Assembly: GCA_001566295.1 (NCBI GenBank) | Contig: KQ964246.1 | Coordinates: forward strand, 2,046,001-2,110,000 | Reading direction: 5' to 3' | Source: Microdochium bolleyi | Lineage: Eukaryota > Ascomycota > Sordariomycetes > Xylariales > Microdochiaceae | DNA length: 64,000 bases | Shown here: positions 20,818 to 33,458 of the stretch, one piece after another | Numbering within the stretch: the stretch's first letter is position 1 | How the letters are laid out: every line of letters starts with the position of its first letter | The notes under the pieces: generated by a model | Databases searched by the model: none | The model's input: only the letters and a program-made list of their open reading frames with translations | What the model was told of the DNA's origin: nothing | Program-made: the position numbers and the translations under genes

Positions 20818-23374
20818 CTAATCCCTATGGCGAGACGGCTTGTCTGTGTAGCGCTCTTCTCGCTGCTGCTGCCGGCGCGCCCGCGCAGGGTTGCTGTAGC
20901 CCTCCATCTCCATCTCATCTGGATCGGCAGCAGACGTCCGCATCCAGCTCTGACGACCCAAAGGACTCCTGCCGCTTCTCGCAGCGTTGCTGTTGTTGCC
21001 ACTTGGTACGCTGAGGTTCTGGCGATGCCCACGACCGGAGTCGCGCGTAGCTACCGGCGCGGGCGAGGGATCCCGCGACGGCCCGGGACTGTCGACATCG
21101 GAGTATGACCCATCAGACGCGTTCGCCCACCCTCTCCGCTCCAATTCGGCGTCTGAGAATTCGTACACTTGGCCTGTTGGCGGGGCCTTGGAAGAACCTC
21201 CCAAATAAGCATTGTACTGACTTGCCTGGGCCAGCTCGTACTTCCTCCGATCCTCCTCGCCCATGATACTCTCCACCCGTCGTGGCATGTACACCGAGTT
21301 CTTGCCCGTCTGGGTCGTCATGAAAGAGTCGACCGAGTTGTTGAATTGCGACATGAGGCCGCTGCCATTGCGCTGGGTATTGACACTGTACTGGGACTCC
21401 TCGGGATGCGAGTAGAAGCCGTTGGCCTTGCGCTCGGGAGCAGCAAAGCGACCCTGCAGCTTGTCAGGGGGCAGAAGCTTGCTGCGATTCCTCGTAATGC
21501 CATTCATGTTGCCGCCCTTCTTGTTCTTGGCAGCTTCGGCCGCGGCGGGGATAAAGGTCTCAGGAACCACGTTAAGCTCATCTCCTTCTTTCTCGGCCTG
21601 CTCGATAGCTTGCTGGGGGGTTGTGTTGTCGTCGGCGGTAGCGGCATCCGCACGAGGACCACCCCATGTTCGCTGACCTGCTGTGAAGATTCCGTAGACC
21701 ATGTAGTACCAGTTGAAGAACGGGTTGAGCACGAACATGACCGGGTACAGCCAGATCTTGTACCGCTTAAGCTTCGCACCAAAGTAGAGCATCATCAGCC
21801 AGTTCAGGCCCAGGGAGATCGCGATGAACTGGATGGGCAAGTCCGTGACCGATTTGGTCGTTGTCAGCATGGCGAGAACGATGATAAAGAAGAGCAGTGC
21901 CGTGGTGCGGATCGTGTTCTGCATGAACCGCAGAACCAGCAGGATCGGATAGCGTTTCCACAACCGCCAATCTGTCAGCATGCAGACCTCGTTCGTGATG
22001 AACCCCAAGAACCATCTTCGGCGCTGCTTGATCAGCGAGCTGGTAGTCTGCACAGCCTCTGTTTTGCAGAACGCAGATGTGCACATCTGGATCTGGTACC
22101 TCTTCTTGGCACCAATCATGAACAGATGGGTCAGCCAGCGATCTTCACCAAGATGGCTCTTGGCGAAATCGAACAGGTCTTCGCATTGTTCTGCCTTGTC
22201 CGCGAAGTAGTACTTGGCCATTCTCCTGAATGCAGAGAACCGCAGCATGGTAAGAGCGCCAGGTAGACATGTGACGGCGCCACAACCGGACTCGACTGTT
22301 CGCTCGAAAAGCTGTCCGTGGATGTACTCCATATCTTGCAGAAGGGTGATCAGGCTGTGCTTCTTGGTGGTCGATGTGATGACACCGGTCATGGCAAGCA
22401 TATCGCGGCGGTTGCCGGGACTGAGCTCCATGTCATAAACAAAGTTTTGCAGGCAGACGCGGTCCAATATGCAATCCGAGTCGATGAAAAGGATGAAGAG
22501 ATTGTCGTTTCGCTTGAGGTACTCCTTGTAAACTTTGTCGATAAGCTTGAAAGACATCTTCTGACAGTGTCGCTTGCCACCATGAGGAAATCGAGACACA
22601 GTAACTCTGGCACCCCGGTACGAGACGTCGATGCTTTTTGGGTACGACTCGAGGGTCAGAGGTACACCGAGCTTCTCGATCGTGTTCAGATAGAGCTCAT
22701 CCTCCTGGTCTCCGTCGAACGACAAGAAGACGTGGATGCATGACGGTGGGTAGTCACAGTCCACGACCGAGTTGATGGCTGTGACCAGGATTTCAGGCTC
22801 CTCCTTGTAGCAAGGCATGACGATGACGACCTTGGGTGCGGACACTTCGTCCAAGGCCTGCTTTGTTCGCTTCGCTCGGCCGAGGTTGTTGGTTACAAGC
22901 TGGTAAACGCAGAACAGCCACGGCACGGTGAGGAGCGCAGCGAAACTCCAGAATCCAAACCATTGTAGAAATGTGACAAGATTGGTGGGCCAATGCTCCA
23001 CGACTTTATCGGGGAGAGGCAATGTGACGATCATGATCGGTAAGAAGATGAATCTACGTTGGTCAGTATACTGTGAGAAATGCACGGAAGCCGCAGATAT
23101 GGAGGCAGGCATCACTTACCGAAACCCACAGAATAGTATCCCAATCACAATGGCGAGGAGACGAATGGTCCAATGTTCTGCTTTCTGGAAGACCTTGACG
23201 AGACAATAGACAAAAGCTGCCAGCCATAGGAACCATTCCAGGAAGGCTGCCAGCATGATGACACCCACGATTGCCGTGTAGGCGATCTAGCTTTTGGTCA
23301 GATCTTGCTGTGAAAGTATGGATATATGGGCGGGCGAAAGTTACCTCGTGGGCCGGCCAGTCCACCGACGCCAT
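20818..23374 (-). CDS. Chitin synthase without myosin motor (class VI/VII type), 810 aa
   Basis: Three exons: 23345-23374, 23120-23286 and 20818-23053, totalling 811 codons. The protein starts MASVDWPAHE, then has hydrophobic N-terminal segments (GVIMLAAFLEWFLWLAAFVY, LLAIVIGILFCGFRFIFLP) and another at about residues 95-120. The family-2 glycosyltransferase core carries VIVMPCYKEE (from about residue 142), DGDQED (about 179), DSD (about 257), LPGALTM (about 329), EDRWLT (about 369) and the processive signature QRRRW (about 409-413). Further membrane helices extrude the chain. The C-terminal 270 residues are Ser/Asn-rich and probably cytoplasmic. It polymerises UDP-GlcNAc into chitin at the plasma membrane. 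There is no myosin head and no cytochrome b5-like domain, so it belongs to division 2/3 short forms. The exact class number is not certain. Confidence 0.9.
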
Positions 23375-26300
23375 CTTGATTAGCCTCCAAGGCGGCTCGA
23401 GACGACGATTGTGCTCTGGTGTCCTTAAGAATGGGGTAGAGTGTTGTCGAGTGTGCTTTTAAGTACGTGGCGCTCCGTGAAGATGTCGAAGAAGATGCCC
23501 AGTACCAGGCGTGGTGTGGTATGGTTGTCGCACAACGTCAGTGGCGTCTGGAACCTGCAGCGATTTGTTCGAATGAGCGGCGTATCGAGCCGAGAGTGTG
23601 CGGCCACGTGCAGATGAGTGACTGAGGCACCAGTCCCAGAAGCTGAAGAAGTAGTTGCCGCCACTGCTTGGAGAATCCACCCTCTTGGTTGCAACAAGAT
23701 TCTGGTCGGAGTGACAAAGTCCAGGTACGGCTAGAAAGGGCAAACTGCCTGTGGTTGGCACCACGGCACTTTGATTATGCAGAAGACCAGACGAGCGAGG
23801 GTGCTAGTGGCGTCGAGATGTCTCGGTGCGAGGCGGAGTTGGCACTTCGATGTGGTCGCCCACAAGCTGCCCGCGCCAGAACAATATAGAGACAGGTCTA
23901 GAGGGTCGCTCGGCCGTGCGTAACGAGGGTATCCAGACGACTAGGGGCGGGGAAGTTGAGCGCTGATGTGCGGAACGAACGAGGGCGCACTTGGGAAGTC
24001 GGGAGCCGGTGAGCGAGTGGCGACGGCAGTCGAGGCCAGGAAGAAGCAAACTCGGCCGTATGCGAAAAAGAAAAACGACAGAATCGGAATCACACTCAGG
24101 AGAAGCCGGAAGAGAGCCCTGACTGGCGAACGGGAAACAGACGGTCACACTACATATATTAGGTACGGTAGGTGGTCGTCATGGTCGGCTGCATGAGAGC
24201 TGGGCCACGCTCTCAGACCTTGCCGGCTCCATCGTGGGCCCTCATCGACACAAGGGTTTGTTTTAGCAATAGAGCGTCGTCTTATAAGACCAGGGAGATC
24301 GTCGGGCGGGCACGGCGCAGTACCGTGGGCGGAATGTACCGTGAACAGCGAGATGCGCGCAATTGCTGGGACTGCCGGACCTGGTGGGACACCTGAAGGT
24401 ACCCAGTACCAAGGTAGATGGGGGGCCACACCCGGCCGGAGCGTTGCTGCAGCATGCCAATGCGAGGCTTGGCGCAGCGGTGGAAGGCCGCAGGGGCAGC
24501 CGACTGGCAGGGAAGGCACGACCTGCCAAGAGCCGCCGCTCGCCCCTGCCCGTTTTGCATCGTGCGTTGTTGCGTCCCGCATACACGACCTGCGGGCGAC
24601 CATGATCTCGAACACCAAGGATTGGTTGGCCACGATCCTCGCTGCCCAGGGAAAGATTGCTGCGGGCGCCTGCCCGGATCCAAAGAGTTTGTTGGGCCAC
24701 TATTTGCTCTCCGCCTGCGTCGCTGGACTTGATGCTTCACATGGCTCTCCATCTGTCTGGGCTTGTTCTCTTTGTGCCCCTGCGTGGCCCAAGATGGGAG
24801 ACGACTGGACCTTGGGGAGTGCTTTGACGTTGCGAAAGGGAATCCAGGGCAGTGCGCTAAGAGCGGAAGCGCTAAGCTTCTTTGTTTCTCCAGCCTCGCC
24901 CTAGGCGCTCTAGCACGCAACAGCTCGCGAGGCCATGTTTCAGTCTGGGCTGATCCCGCAGTCTCGTCATCAACCCGGCAGCTGACTCCGTACTCCAGAG
25001 TCTGAGGCTGTGCTCTCTGGGCGTGTGCGTGCATGGACAACATCACGCCCGTACCACGGACGGCCCAACCCATCGCCTGGTCCGATCTTTCTTTTCAGCT
25101 TGCGACATCCGGCGGGCCTGCACAGATTCACAAGATGCACGTTGACAATTGCTGGCCAATTGCGCCATACAACCCGCACCGCAGCCCTCCATGTTTCCGC
25201 ACACCTGATGGGAAATCACACAAAATCTCCGAGCACGGAGTGCGGAGCTGAGCCCAGTGGTCGGGAACCTTCACAGAGAGGTATATAGAATCGTGAACGA
25301 CAGGGCACACATCTCGGAGCAATGCTGCCGGCCGCAAACACCCGGCATGACACTCACCAGGCGAGCCCTCTCGCCTTGGGACTCGCCCCTCGACTGAGAA
25401 GAAAGAAAGATGCCTGTCGTCTCAGGCGGCTCCCCCGTGGCTCATTTGCGGGCGCTGGCCAGCGTCCGGAATACACATCCTGTGTTCAGCACATACTACC
25501 TTGTGTTAGCCCTAGAGCCCTGGAGGTAGCTCAGGTCGGTCTAGGGGATCCGAGGGGATGGCAAGCCCAAATCCTTGTCCCCTGAGTGAGTCTGGACACG
25601 CGATCCGCCCGGTGTGGGTCGGAGAATAACTCTTCCCAGAACCCCTTTCCACTCCCGTTGGACAACGTTCTCCAGAAGAGACTCGCACACGTTATGACGA
25701 TTCACAAAGAGTGACTGGCTCCAGAAAAGTAACCACGCCTGCCGCCTTCGTACAAAGTTGACATCAGGCACGATCACGATGCATTTCAGGCTGATGGATG
25801 CGAGCGAGGCAGCTCGTTAAGATTTCAATAGAGTGTAATGTTCATCTGTCTAAATACTGCTTGTCTGGACTACTACAGCGAGGCAAGCTTTTGGCTGGCA
25901 TCACGTGGTTCCGATAATTGCGCACCACCATAACTTTCTATCCCCATTTGCTCTATTCTCCGTCCAATTTGGGACTTTACGGACCATCGTCGCGGCTGCC
26001 TGGACACAGCATGCCGGACACGCCAGCAATGGCATCTACGGTTCCATGAGCGGAACGCCCAGACATCGTGTGCAGGCGAAAGCACGCCGCTCTCCACATG
26101 CTGATAGTAATTGTGGAACTGCCGCTTCAATCCTGTAGACATTGCTGCAACCTGATGGAATGTCCTGCCGCTGGCAAGTAGTTGGCGTTCCAAGCCTTGC
26201 CAGCTCCGGGCGCAGGACCTGCAGGGATGTTCGAGATACTGAATCAAGTCCAAGGTTCTACCAATGGACAACATCCGGTGTTCACAGCAGCGAGTGTACA

Positions 26301-26551
26301 ATTAAGCATCCGTGTCAGTCTGTGAAGAATTGTAGATTCGATAGTTGCGCCGAGGCTCAAGGGATCCTAGCGGAAGGGAGAAGATGATTAGTCAGTCAAT
26401 CGTAGAGATGACGGTGCTTGTAGAGTGTAGTTGAACTGCTTGAGGCCACAAATGCAACCATGTGGCGGAGAAGAGCGAGCTGTCAAGATTCCACATGCTA
26501 CAGGCAGAAACCGCCTAGGCAGGCAACTATGAATTGCCCTGCAGGAACTCA
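23375..26551. other. Longest gene-free stretch, 3.2 kb
   Basis: This lies between the chitin synthase start codon and the UPF2 stop codon. The longest frame (about 24282-25073, minus) is Arg/Pro/Ser-rich, has no domain and overlaps equally long frames on the other strand, so it is not called. Promoter and a long 5' UTR for the chitin synthase are expected at the left end. A degenerate tRNA-like stretch near 24250-24310 was rejected. Confidence 0.5.
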
Positions 26552-29500
26552 TCATGTCATTGTGTGAGGGTAGGGTCGCGCATACCAGTCGACATCACTG
26601 AGTTGTAGTCGGCGGCCACGTTGAGCTCCCCGTTCTTTGCTGGGCTTCTCGATGCGGTTGGAGTGGAAGGTTGGCAGTCGGTCGTAGGCTTGGTAGGGCA
26701 CGAATCGTCAGCTATCAATACGCACGTGCTTAAGTGACCAGGGAAACACATACTGTCTTGCTCCTCATTCTCACGCATGTCATAGTTCAGGACAAGGTTT
26801 TTGATACGCTGCTGCTCCTCTTTCTCGGCCTGTTGCTGGGTCCTCATAGCCACCGCAAAGGTCGAATCGGAGGGAAGCGCAACCGTCCGGGTCTGTATCA
26901 TGGTCAGTCTTCAGTTCGCGTGCAAGGGTTTTGTTGCGGACACTGTACCTGTTGTCTGTTGCCCTTCTTTGTCAATAGCGAGAAAGCCATTGTGTTGGGG
27001 GTTGTGTCCACCTCGCCATCCTCGACTTCCGCAGCGGTGGCCGAGGTCTCCCGCTTGGAGCGCACAGGGAGTGGAACATCGAAGAGTGTTTTACGATCGA
27101 ACTTGCGCGAATCAAGGCTTTCGGCCATCATCTTGGCATATTCGCGCTCGAAATCAGCCTCATCCTCGGGGTCGATCTGCTCAGCTTTGCGTGTCACGAC
27201 AATCTTCTCGTCCTCGGATTCGTAGTCACCAGGAGAATCGGGTGCTTGGTCGAGTTCCTAAGATCCTCCAGATCAGTACTCATGAGGGCAATTTGAGGAG
27301 CATTCAAGTCGTGTTGTCTTACATCGAGATCATCATCTAGGAAATCCGACTCTTCGTCACCTCCGGCTTCAGGAAGGTCAATATCGCCATCGCCGTCATC
27401 ATCAGATGACGAATCGCTCGACGCGTCATCTTGCTCGCCAGCTTTGTCGCCACCGGCGTTCTTCTGGTCCTGTGCGATGGCCAGTTGGAATGCTTTGACA
27501 GCTTCCTCCATACTGGTTGCAAGCTTCCATTGTGGCCTCGTGAGAGAGAATGTGTCCTGTACAATGAATTCAATATCCATCGGCAGGGGGTTCTTAGTGA
27601 AGATGTAGTACTAAGAACAGTCAGCATCAGCAGCCATTTGTGTCTGCACCAGGCTGGTGGCATACCTGAAGGAAAGACAAGAAGTAGTCCAGCTTCTTGC
27701 CGGCTGCACCTCGATTAAAGAACATGCCGCATGTCTCCAGGACAGTCGCCACGAGCCGTATGCGGAAGTAGTCGTCAGGCATGTCAAAGGAATTAAGACG
27801 CCCGGGAACAGGGGCGCCACCTGAGTGAAATCAGCATTGTAAGCAGTAGAGAATGGTTGAGCCTCGAGACCTACCGTGTCCGAATGTCAAGATCTTGTAC
27901 ATTGTGTCGAAAATTGCTGGGTGTTCGAGCATCCGATAATTGTACAACTCGCCCAAGTATTTGACCTCGGCAATACGCCGCTGGTTGTACTTGAAATCGT
28001 TCTGCTCCAAGCCCAAGTTCACTGACTCGACCACCGCATCCATAACCGTAACAGCGAATTCCGGATGGTAGCGATAAATGGCACTGAGCAGAATTGCGAG
28101 GATGTGGACACTGCCGTACTTAACCTTGCCAGGTCTAGAAAATACCTTCCGCAAAACAAGAACAACCTGAAAATTGTCAGCTGATAGAACTCGATCACAC
28201 GACATCTGAGGTGTTTGGCCCTACCTCCGGATCAGTCCAAGGCAGCCGACGAATCTGTTTAAGAATCTTGGTGTAGTTGCGTTTGGTCAAATCGATGTAG
28301 ATAAGCTTCCGAATAAAGAGCTCCATCGGTCGCCGCTCTTTCTGCGGGATCGCTGCTCTCTCGGGCGGGTCAACATAGTAGACAGCGTTCTCGATGAGCA
28401 TCCTCTCTTGTTGTCCAATGTGCTGAACGGACTTCTTCCGCTGGAGAGTCTCCAGAAAAGTCGCCATGCGAGGCGAGGTGTCTGCATTGCGCAGAAGATA
28501 TCTACCGCAATTTTCGAGAAGGTTGCAGATGATCTCAATGTTCATCCGAGAAAAGTCGTCAAGGCTGACCTTCAAGCAGTGGAAGACGACATGCTCAGGC
28601 ACGATACCGAACTTGGACAACTCTGCCAGGTATCGAATATTGCTGAGCCGGACTTGTCCCAAGAAGTCCTTCTCCTTGCGACGCTGCAGGCTTCGGAACT
28701 CGGCATCTAGATATTCGACAACGCCTTTGGGAACGTCAGGCATGTACTGGCCAAGCGTTGCCACGAGCCGAGACCATAGCGGCAACAGATCGGTCCGGCC
28801 TTTTGGGACCTCAGTGAGAGCCTTGATGAGCCGATTTCGAGACGCCTTTGAGTTGAGGAAACAAAAGTCCGTGGCGGTATCGTCCACCGCCTCCTTGTTT
28901 GTCAGTTCGGGAAGACGTGCAAGAACTGCATCAACCTGAGCTCCAATCGTCTTGTTTGCGATCGCAGTAGACTGATCATCGGCTAGATCGCCAGCCTTGG
29001 ATGGTTCGACTGTTTCGGACACGTCGACCTTCTTGCCGACCTGCTCGTCAACGTCGGATTTCTTTTTTTTGCCGTCCTCTAGTAGCATACCGGGCACCTT
29101 GCCCTTGAGATCGACAAGGTTTTCGTAGAAGCGGCGCTCCTCCTCGTCCTCCCAGATGCCAGCTCCATCGCTATGACCTCGAAGGTACTCGCCCGTCTTA
29201 ACAAGTCCAATTGATCCATTGGCGGTGTTGAGGCCATCTCCAGCCTCCTTCAAATCGGGCATTTCAGCACCAATCGCTTCAGCCAAGACTTGTGCGTTGC
29301 TGACGAGGCGTTCCTGCGATTTGAGCTGCTTCTCGAAGTTTGCTTGCCGATCCTCAAAGACTTCACCAGATTTCACATAGGCCTCGGAGTTGCGATTCTT
29401 TTGCGCCGCAATGCTCTTCTGGTCTTTCAGTAGGTGAGCTTTGACATCCTCGAAGTATCGTTTGAGGATGTTCCGGAAGCGCTCCTGCATCTCAGGGCCA

Positions 29501-30474
29501 CAAAAGGGCGGATCGTCGGCTACGAAGGTGTCCTGCGGTGTCGAATCGTCCGCTGCATCATCGGCGCTGATCTTTGTGGCGCCATCTTCCTCTACCGTCT
29601 TGCGACTCTCTGCGGTTGACGACTTTGTGCCGAGAATATCCCATGAGAAGGATTTCACAAAGATCACGAGGAGGGGTAAGTTGACATGCTCCCTGTCATG
29701 CCCAAGTAGATCTTTAAGGACCTCTAGAGGGAAGGGCTCGGCAGATCCACCCTTGCTCGAGCTGGAAACTTTCATCTTGAGTTCGACTCCCTTTCCTCCA
29801 GCGCCACGTGTAGCGTCATCGGATTTAACATCCTCGAGCGTCCTGACGACCCCGACGAGCCAGAGCTCGGTAATGATGCGGAGAAGCGCACGCTGACGAA
29901 TGAGGCGCTCCTTCTCTTCTTTCTCGCGGACTTCGGGGGTCAGCGTCTTGAGCAGACTCTTGTCAGGAGTCGCCATTCCCTTTCCCAGCAGCCATGCGAG
30001 GTACTCGGTAAACTCGGATGGACCGAATCGCTGGTGCAGTGCACTGACGATCTCGACGGCCGCGTCGATCTCGCCGGAAGTCTTGAGCTTGCAAAGACCT
30101 TCGTAGCATGCTGATATGATTTCCGAAAGATATTTGGTCAGACTCAGTGTTCGAATCTCCTGCAGAAAAGTGTTCTGTGTTGAAGGAGTCACGGCGGTGC
30201 GGAGGCGCTTGATGAAAGCTGTGTTCTTCTTCAGAGAGGAGTCGAGGGAGGTAGCGACTGGGAAGACATCTGTGTCCGGGGAGAGTGATTAGTCGAAGCC
30301 TCAACCAGGCTCATATACAGAAGCGCAAGGCAGTCCTACCATTCTCGCCATCCCAGGCTCGCTGGTTCAGAGACAAAAGGTCTCCTGTCGTACTTTTGAG
30401 TTAGCGCTGAAGCAGAGGCAAAGAGGCCATTCGGCCTGGAGAGATAAGTCCGTACGTTTTCGTGAGCGGTCCAT
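26552..30474 (-). CDS. upf2: Nonsense-mediated mRNA decay factor UPF2 (Nmd2), 1142 aa
   Basis: Nine exons: 30456-30474, 30340-30384, 28225-30269, 27875-28166, 27666-27820, 27323-27610, 26949-27257, 26754-26892 and 26552-26688. They total 1143 codons. Three MIF4G helical-repeat domains can be placed at about residues 40-310, 400-620 and 640-880. Landmarks are LTKYLSEIISACYEGLCKL, FCFLNSKASRNRLIKAL and NIEIICNLLENCGRYLL in the first two, and YGSVHILAILLSAIYRYHP and DYFLSFLQYYIFTKNPLP in the third. An acidic Asp/Ser/Glu tract follows at about 910-950. The C-terminal Upf1-binding-type region contains EDEADFEREYAKMMAESLDS. The protein bridges Upf1 and Upf3 on mRNAs with premature stops, in the cytoplasm. 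The two tiny 5' exons and the last exon rest on splice-site reading only. Confidence 0.93.
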
Positions 30475-31854
30475 GACGGACGGCTCGGCGTATACAGGTT
30501 AAAAGGCCGTCAAGGTGGACGGCTACATTCGCAGAGCGGCAGCAGGCGACGGGCCACTGCTAAGGTATGAGCCGCCCGCGGTAGTGCAAGAGATATGGCG
30601 TTACACCCTCGGTCGGCATCGGACTACAGCGTGAATCGACTGCCCGGATCTCAGGGCAGATCCGCAAGGCGTCAATGGCGAAGAGGCGTCTGGAAGATTT
30701 CGTAGCAGCGCTCGGCACGACCAGCACGAGATGGGCGACGTTTGGCCGAGGAGGGGCAGTCGCAGAGACGGACAAGGGCGATTTACTTCGGGTCGAGGTA
30801 GGCGAGAGGCGACATGGACGCTTGCGGCTCGGTGGCCTCGATAGCTTGTAAGGCGACGGTTGCCGAATTTGGTGATCGAGCTGGCTGGCGCAAAGGTCGA
30901 AGCTGTAGTCGAGGGACTTGCAAAGGCATCGATAATCCAGGTCGAATGATGCACGCAGCAGGTACGCCCAAAGCCGCAGCAAGAGAGGGTCATTTAGTGC
31001 GGGTGGGGCCCGAACATGCGGCCTAGCTCCGTGCCCAGCGACGTCCAACAAACCGAACATTGCTCGATGCAAGTGACTTCAATGCGGCATCGTCGGGTGT
31101 CTAGTGTGTCTACGGCGTTCTAGAGTCTTGCAGCATTGGGATCAAGTCTGTAGCCCGCTTCCGAGGGGTCTCGCCCAGCATGTGGCCGGTCCCGTGGTTT
31201 AGGAAAGAGGTGACGCTGGTGGGAATGTCAAGTCTGCCAGCGGAGGCGTTGCGTAGCGATGAGTCGTCGGGCAAGTGTCAAGCGACGGCAAGTCATCCCG
31301 TAGCCGGTAAGCGGCAGAGCTCGTGGTAACTGCAAACATGGAATCGGTTGGCTCCTGTGCAAGCTGACCTGAAATGACATAATTCGGGACTATCCGACCT
31401 TCTGGGATGGAAGCCCCTCGCTGGCGGCATCCCAATGCCCCCCACACTGGCAGGCCTGGGCGCTGGGTGTCAACTGAGCTTCTTGGCTGTCGCGCTGGCG
31501 GCTGCGTGCGAAATCTGACCATGCCTGCCCACCTGCATCTACTCCGTCTGTCGAAACACACATACTCGCAGCCAGAGGCGGCACACATTATCAGCTGCTT
31601 CAAGCGCCCACACTCTGGTGCGCCCACGCCCCTTAGCGCGTATCGGACGACCACGAGTCGACGGCCAACACGGTCCGAGAGTCCAGCATACCTGAGCAGG
31701 CGCCGTGATCGAGACGCCCTGCGTGTGCTTGCTTCCCCATCTCCACTTGCCCTCTCCACTTTGCCTGCAGTGGATTCTCCGACTGGGCATCGCAGTAAGA
31801 TACAATCACGACACCATAAACGATTCACCAGCGCCACGCACAGCTGCAGCCGCA
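30475..31854. other. Divergent intergenic region, 1.4 kb
   Basis: Promoters of UPF2 (-) and the Ran-binding protein gene (+). The frames seen on the minus strand are Arg/Ser/Pro-rich without domains and are not called. Confidence 0.5.
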
Positions 31855-33458
31855 ATGGCCGACTCTTCTTCGAAGCGCTCATCGCCTGAGCGAGTGGTCG
31901 CCGAGGACCCCGATACAGCTGCGACGCGCAAAGAGCTGAAGCAAACCGCCATATCCGACAAAGAGAGCACAGCGGCGGACCAGACCGAGACACCAGGAGC
32001 CGCGTCCACAGCCGATGCCGATGTAGACGAGAGAAAGGCGGACGTGTCGACACCGGAGCTCGCTCCTCAGTCAGAGGACTTGCGGGAACAGGTTTCGTCG
32101 CCAAAGAAGAAACGCGCCCACGACGAAGTCGACGAAACCAAGGGCGAATCCCACACCGCCAATGGAGATGTTTCTCCGCTTGCAGGAAGCGATCATAGAA
32201 GTGATCGGTCCGAGCCTGAGAAGAAGCGAGCTCGTGATGTATCAAGCGAGGTGAAGGCACAGACGGGAAGCTCAACGGTAAGAGTAGCAGCTAGCTTACA
32301 GTCCTGCCTTCTCGTGTCCGGCTCTACTGACCGTCAACTCATTAGGCGAGCAGTGCAGAAGCCAAGGACGAGACGGGCAAGCCTACGGATACCGAGAAAC
32401 CGAAGCCATCACAAACAGCGGCATCAGCCTTTAGCAGCTCCGGACTTTCTGCCTTCGCGACCACATCGTCTCCATTCTCTGCCACGGGCAGCAAGCCACT
32501 GTCTACGTTCTCCAGCGGAACCGCTTCCGCATCGCCTTTCAAGACAATGGGTTCATCCTCCCCTTCTGTGTTTGGAAACAACTCTATCACGAGTGGTTCT
32601 TCGCCATTTGGCCAGGCTGGGACAACGTCCAAGCCATTTGGATCTGTCTCCACTGGCAGTTCATTCGGCAGTGGCTTTGGCAGCTCATTAGGCGGTGCAA
32701 AGCTCACATCTTTTGGCAAAGCTGGCGACGCATTTAAGAGCAGCAAGCCAGCCAAGGCATTTGGCGCTCCTGAGAGTGACGCAGAATCAGAAGATGATGA
32801 AGCACAGGATGACGAGGCAGAGGATGCGAAAGAGACCACGGAAGAGAAGAAGACAGATGAGGACGACAAGAAAAAGGTCAAGCTACACAAAAGTAGGTCA
32901 ACTCGTCACCCAGCGGCCATTCACTGAATCAGGTGCTGACCAGGTTGATATAGTCGCCGTTGATGACGGAGAGACCGGCGAAGCCACCATCCTGTCTGTT
33001 CGCGCCAAGATTTATTATCTTGACAAAGCCAGCAAATCTTGGAAAGAGAGGGGAGCAGGAAACCTCAGGATCAATGTACCACTGCAGTGCGTGGACATTG
33101 ACGAGGACACCGGTGCGGCTGTTCCCGGAAGTTTCGATGCATCTAGCTTGGAGGATGGCGACTCGAAAGTAGTGCGTCTCGTGATGCGACAAGACTCGAC
33201 TCATCGAGTCATTCTCAACACTGCAGTCTTCCCAGCTATGCAGTTCAGCGAGAAGGAAGGTCTGAAGGCGGTAGTCATCTCATTCACAGCAATCGAGGGC
33301 ATCAACGAGCCTGTGAGCATACAGTTGAAGGTGAGTAGCTCCGCATACCATACCTTGGTTTCTTCACAGTTAACACAACAGCGCAGATGAATGCCGTAAA
33401 CGCCAAAGCCTTTCTTAACGAGGTTGGCAAGGTCCAACGCGAACTGCAGTCAGTTTAG
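31855..33458 (+). CDS. Ran-binding (RanBD1) FG-type nuclear transport protein, Yrb2/Nup50-like, 472 aa
   Basis: Four exons: 31855-32277, 32346-32892, 32954-33330 and 33387-33458, giving 473 codons. Residues 1-140 are charged, with nuclear-signal-like SPKKKR and PEKKRAR. Residues about 160-265 are Ser/Thr/Gly-rich with repeated FG dipeptides (VFG, PFG, SFG, GFG), as in nucleoporins. An acidic run follows (about 275-315). The RanBD from about 324 reads VDDGETGEATILSVRAKIYY, WKERGAGNLRINV, RLVMRQDSTHRVILNTAVF and a final helix NAVNAKAFLNEVGKVQREL. The third exon could also be entered at 32933; the acceptor at 32953 gives the best RanBD start and a normal 61-bp intron. Yrb2-type proteins assist Crm1 export and bind Ran-GTP in the nucleus. 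Confidence 0.9.

Noticed and set aside
24250..24310. tRNA-like stretch with TAGC...GAGCGTCGTCTTATAAGACC
   Set aside because: It has an A-box-like segment and the palindrome GTCTTATAAGAC, but no GGTTCGA-type B box, no acceptor stem and a poor anticodon stem.
24282..25073. 263-codon minus-strand ORF
   Set aside because: Arg/Pro/Ser-rich with no domain, and equally long frames overlap it on the plus strand. Typical of GC-rich non-coding DNA.
30560..31072. 170-codon minus-strand ORF upstream of UPF2
   Set aside because: No domain, signal peptide or splice pattern. Better read as promoter DNA.
31199..32275. 358-codon minus-strand ORF opposite the Ran-binding gene
   Set aside because: It overlaps the well-supported plus-strand exon 1, has no domain and has an arginine/serine-rich composition expected of an antisense shadow.
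32893..32932. 40-bp intron model in the Ran-binding gene (acceptor at 32932)
   Set aside because: Too short for this genome. The acceptor at 32953 gives a 61-bp intron with a CTGAC branch point and a better RanBD start.
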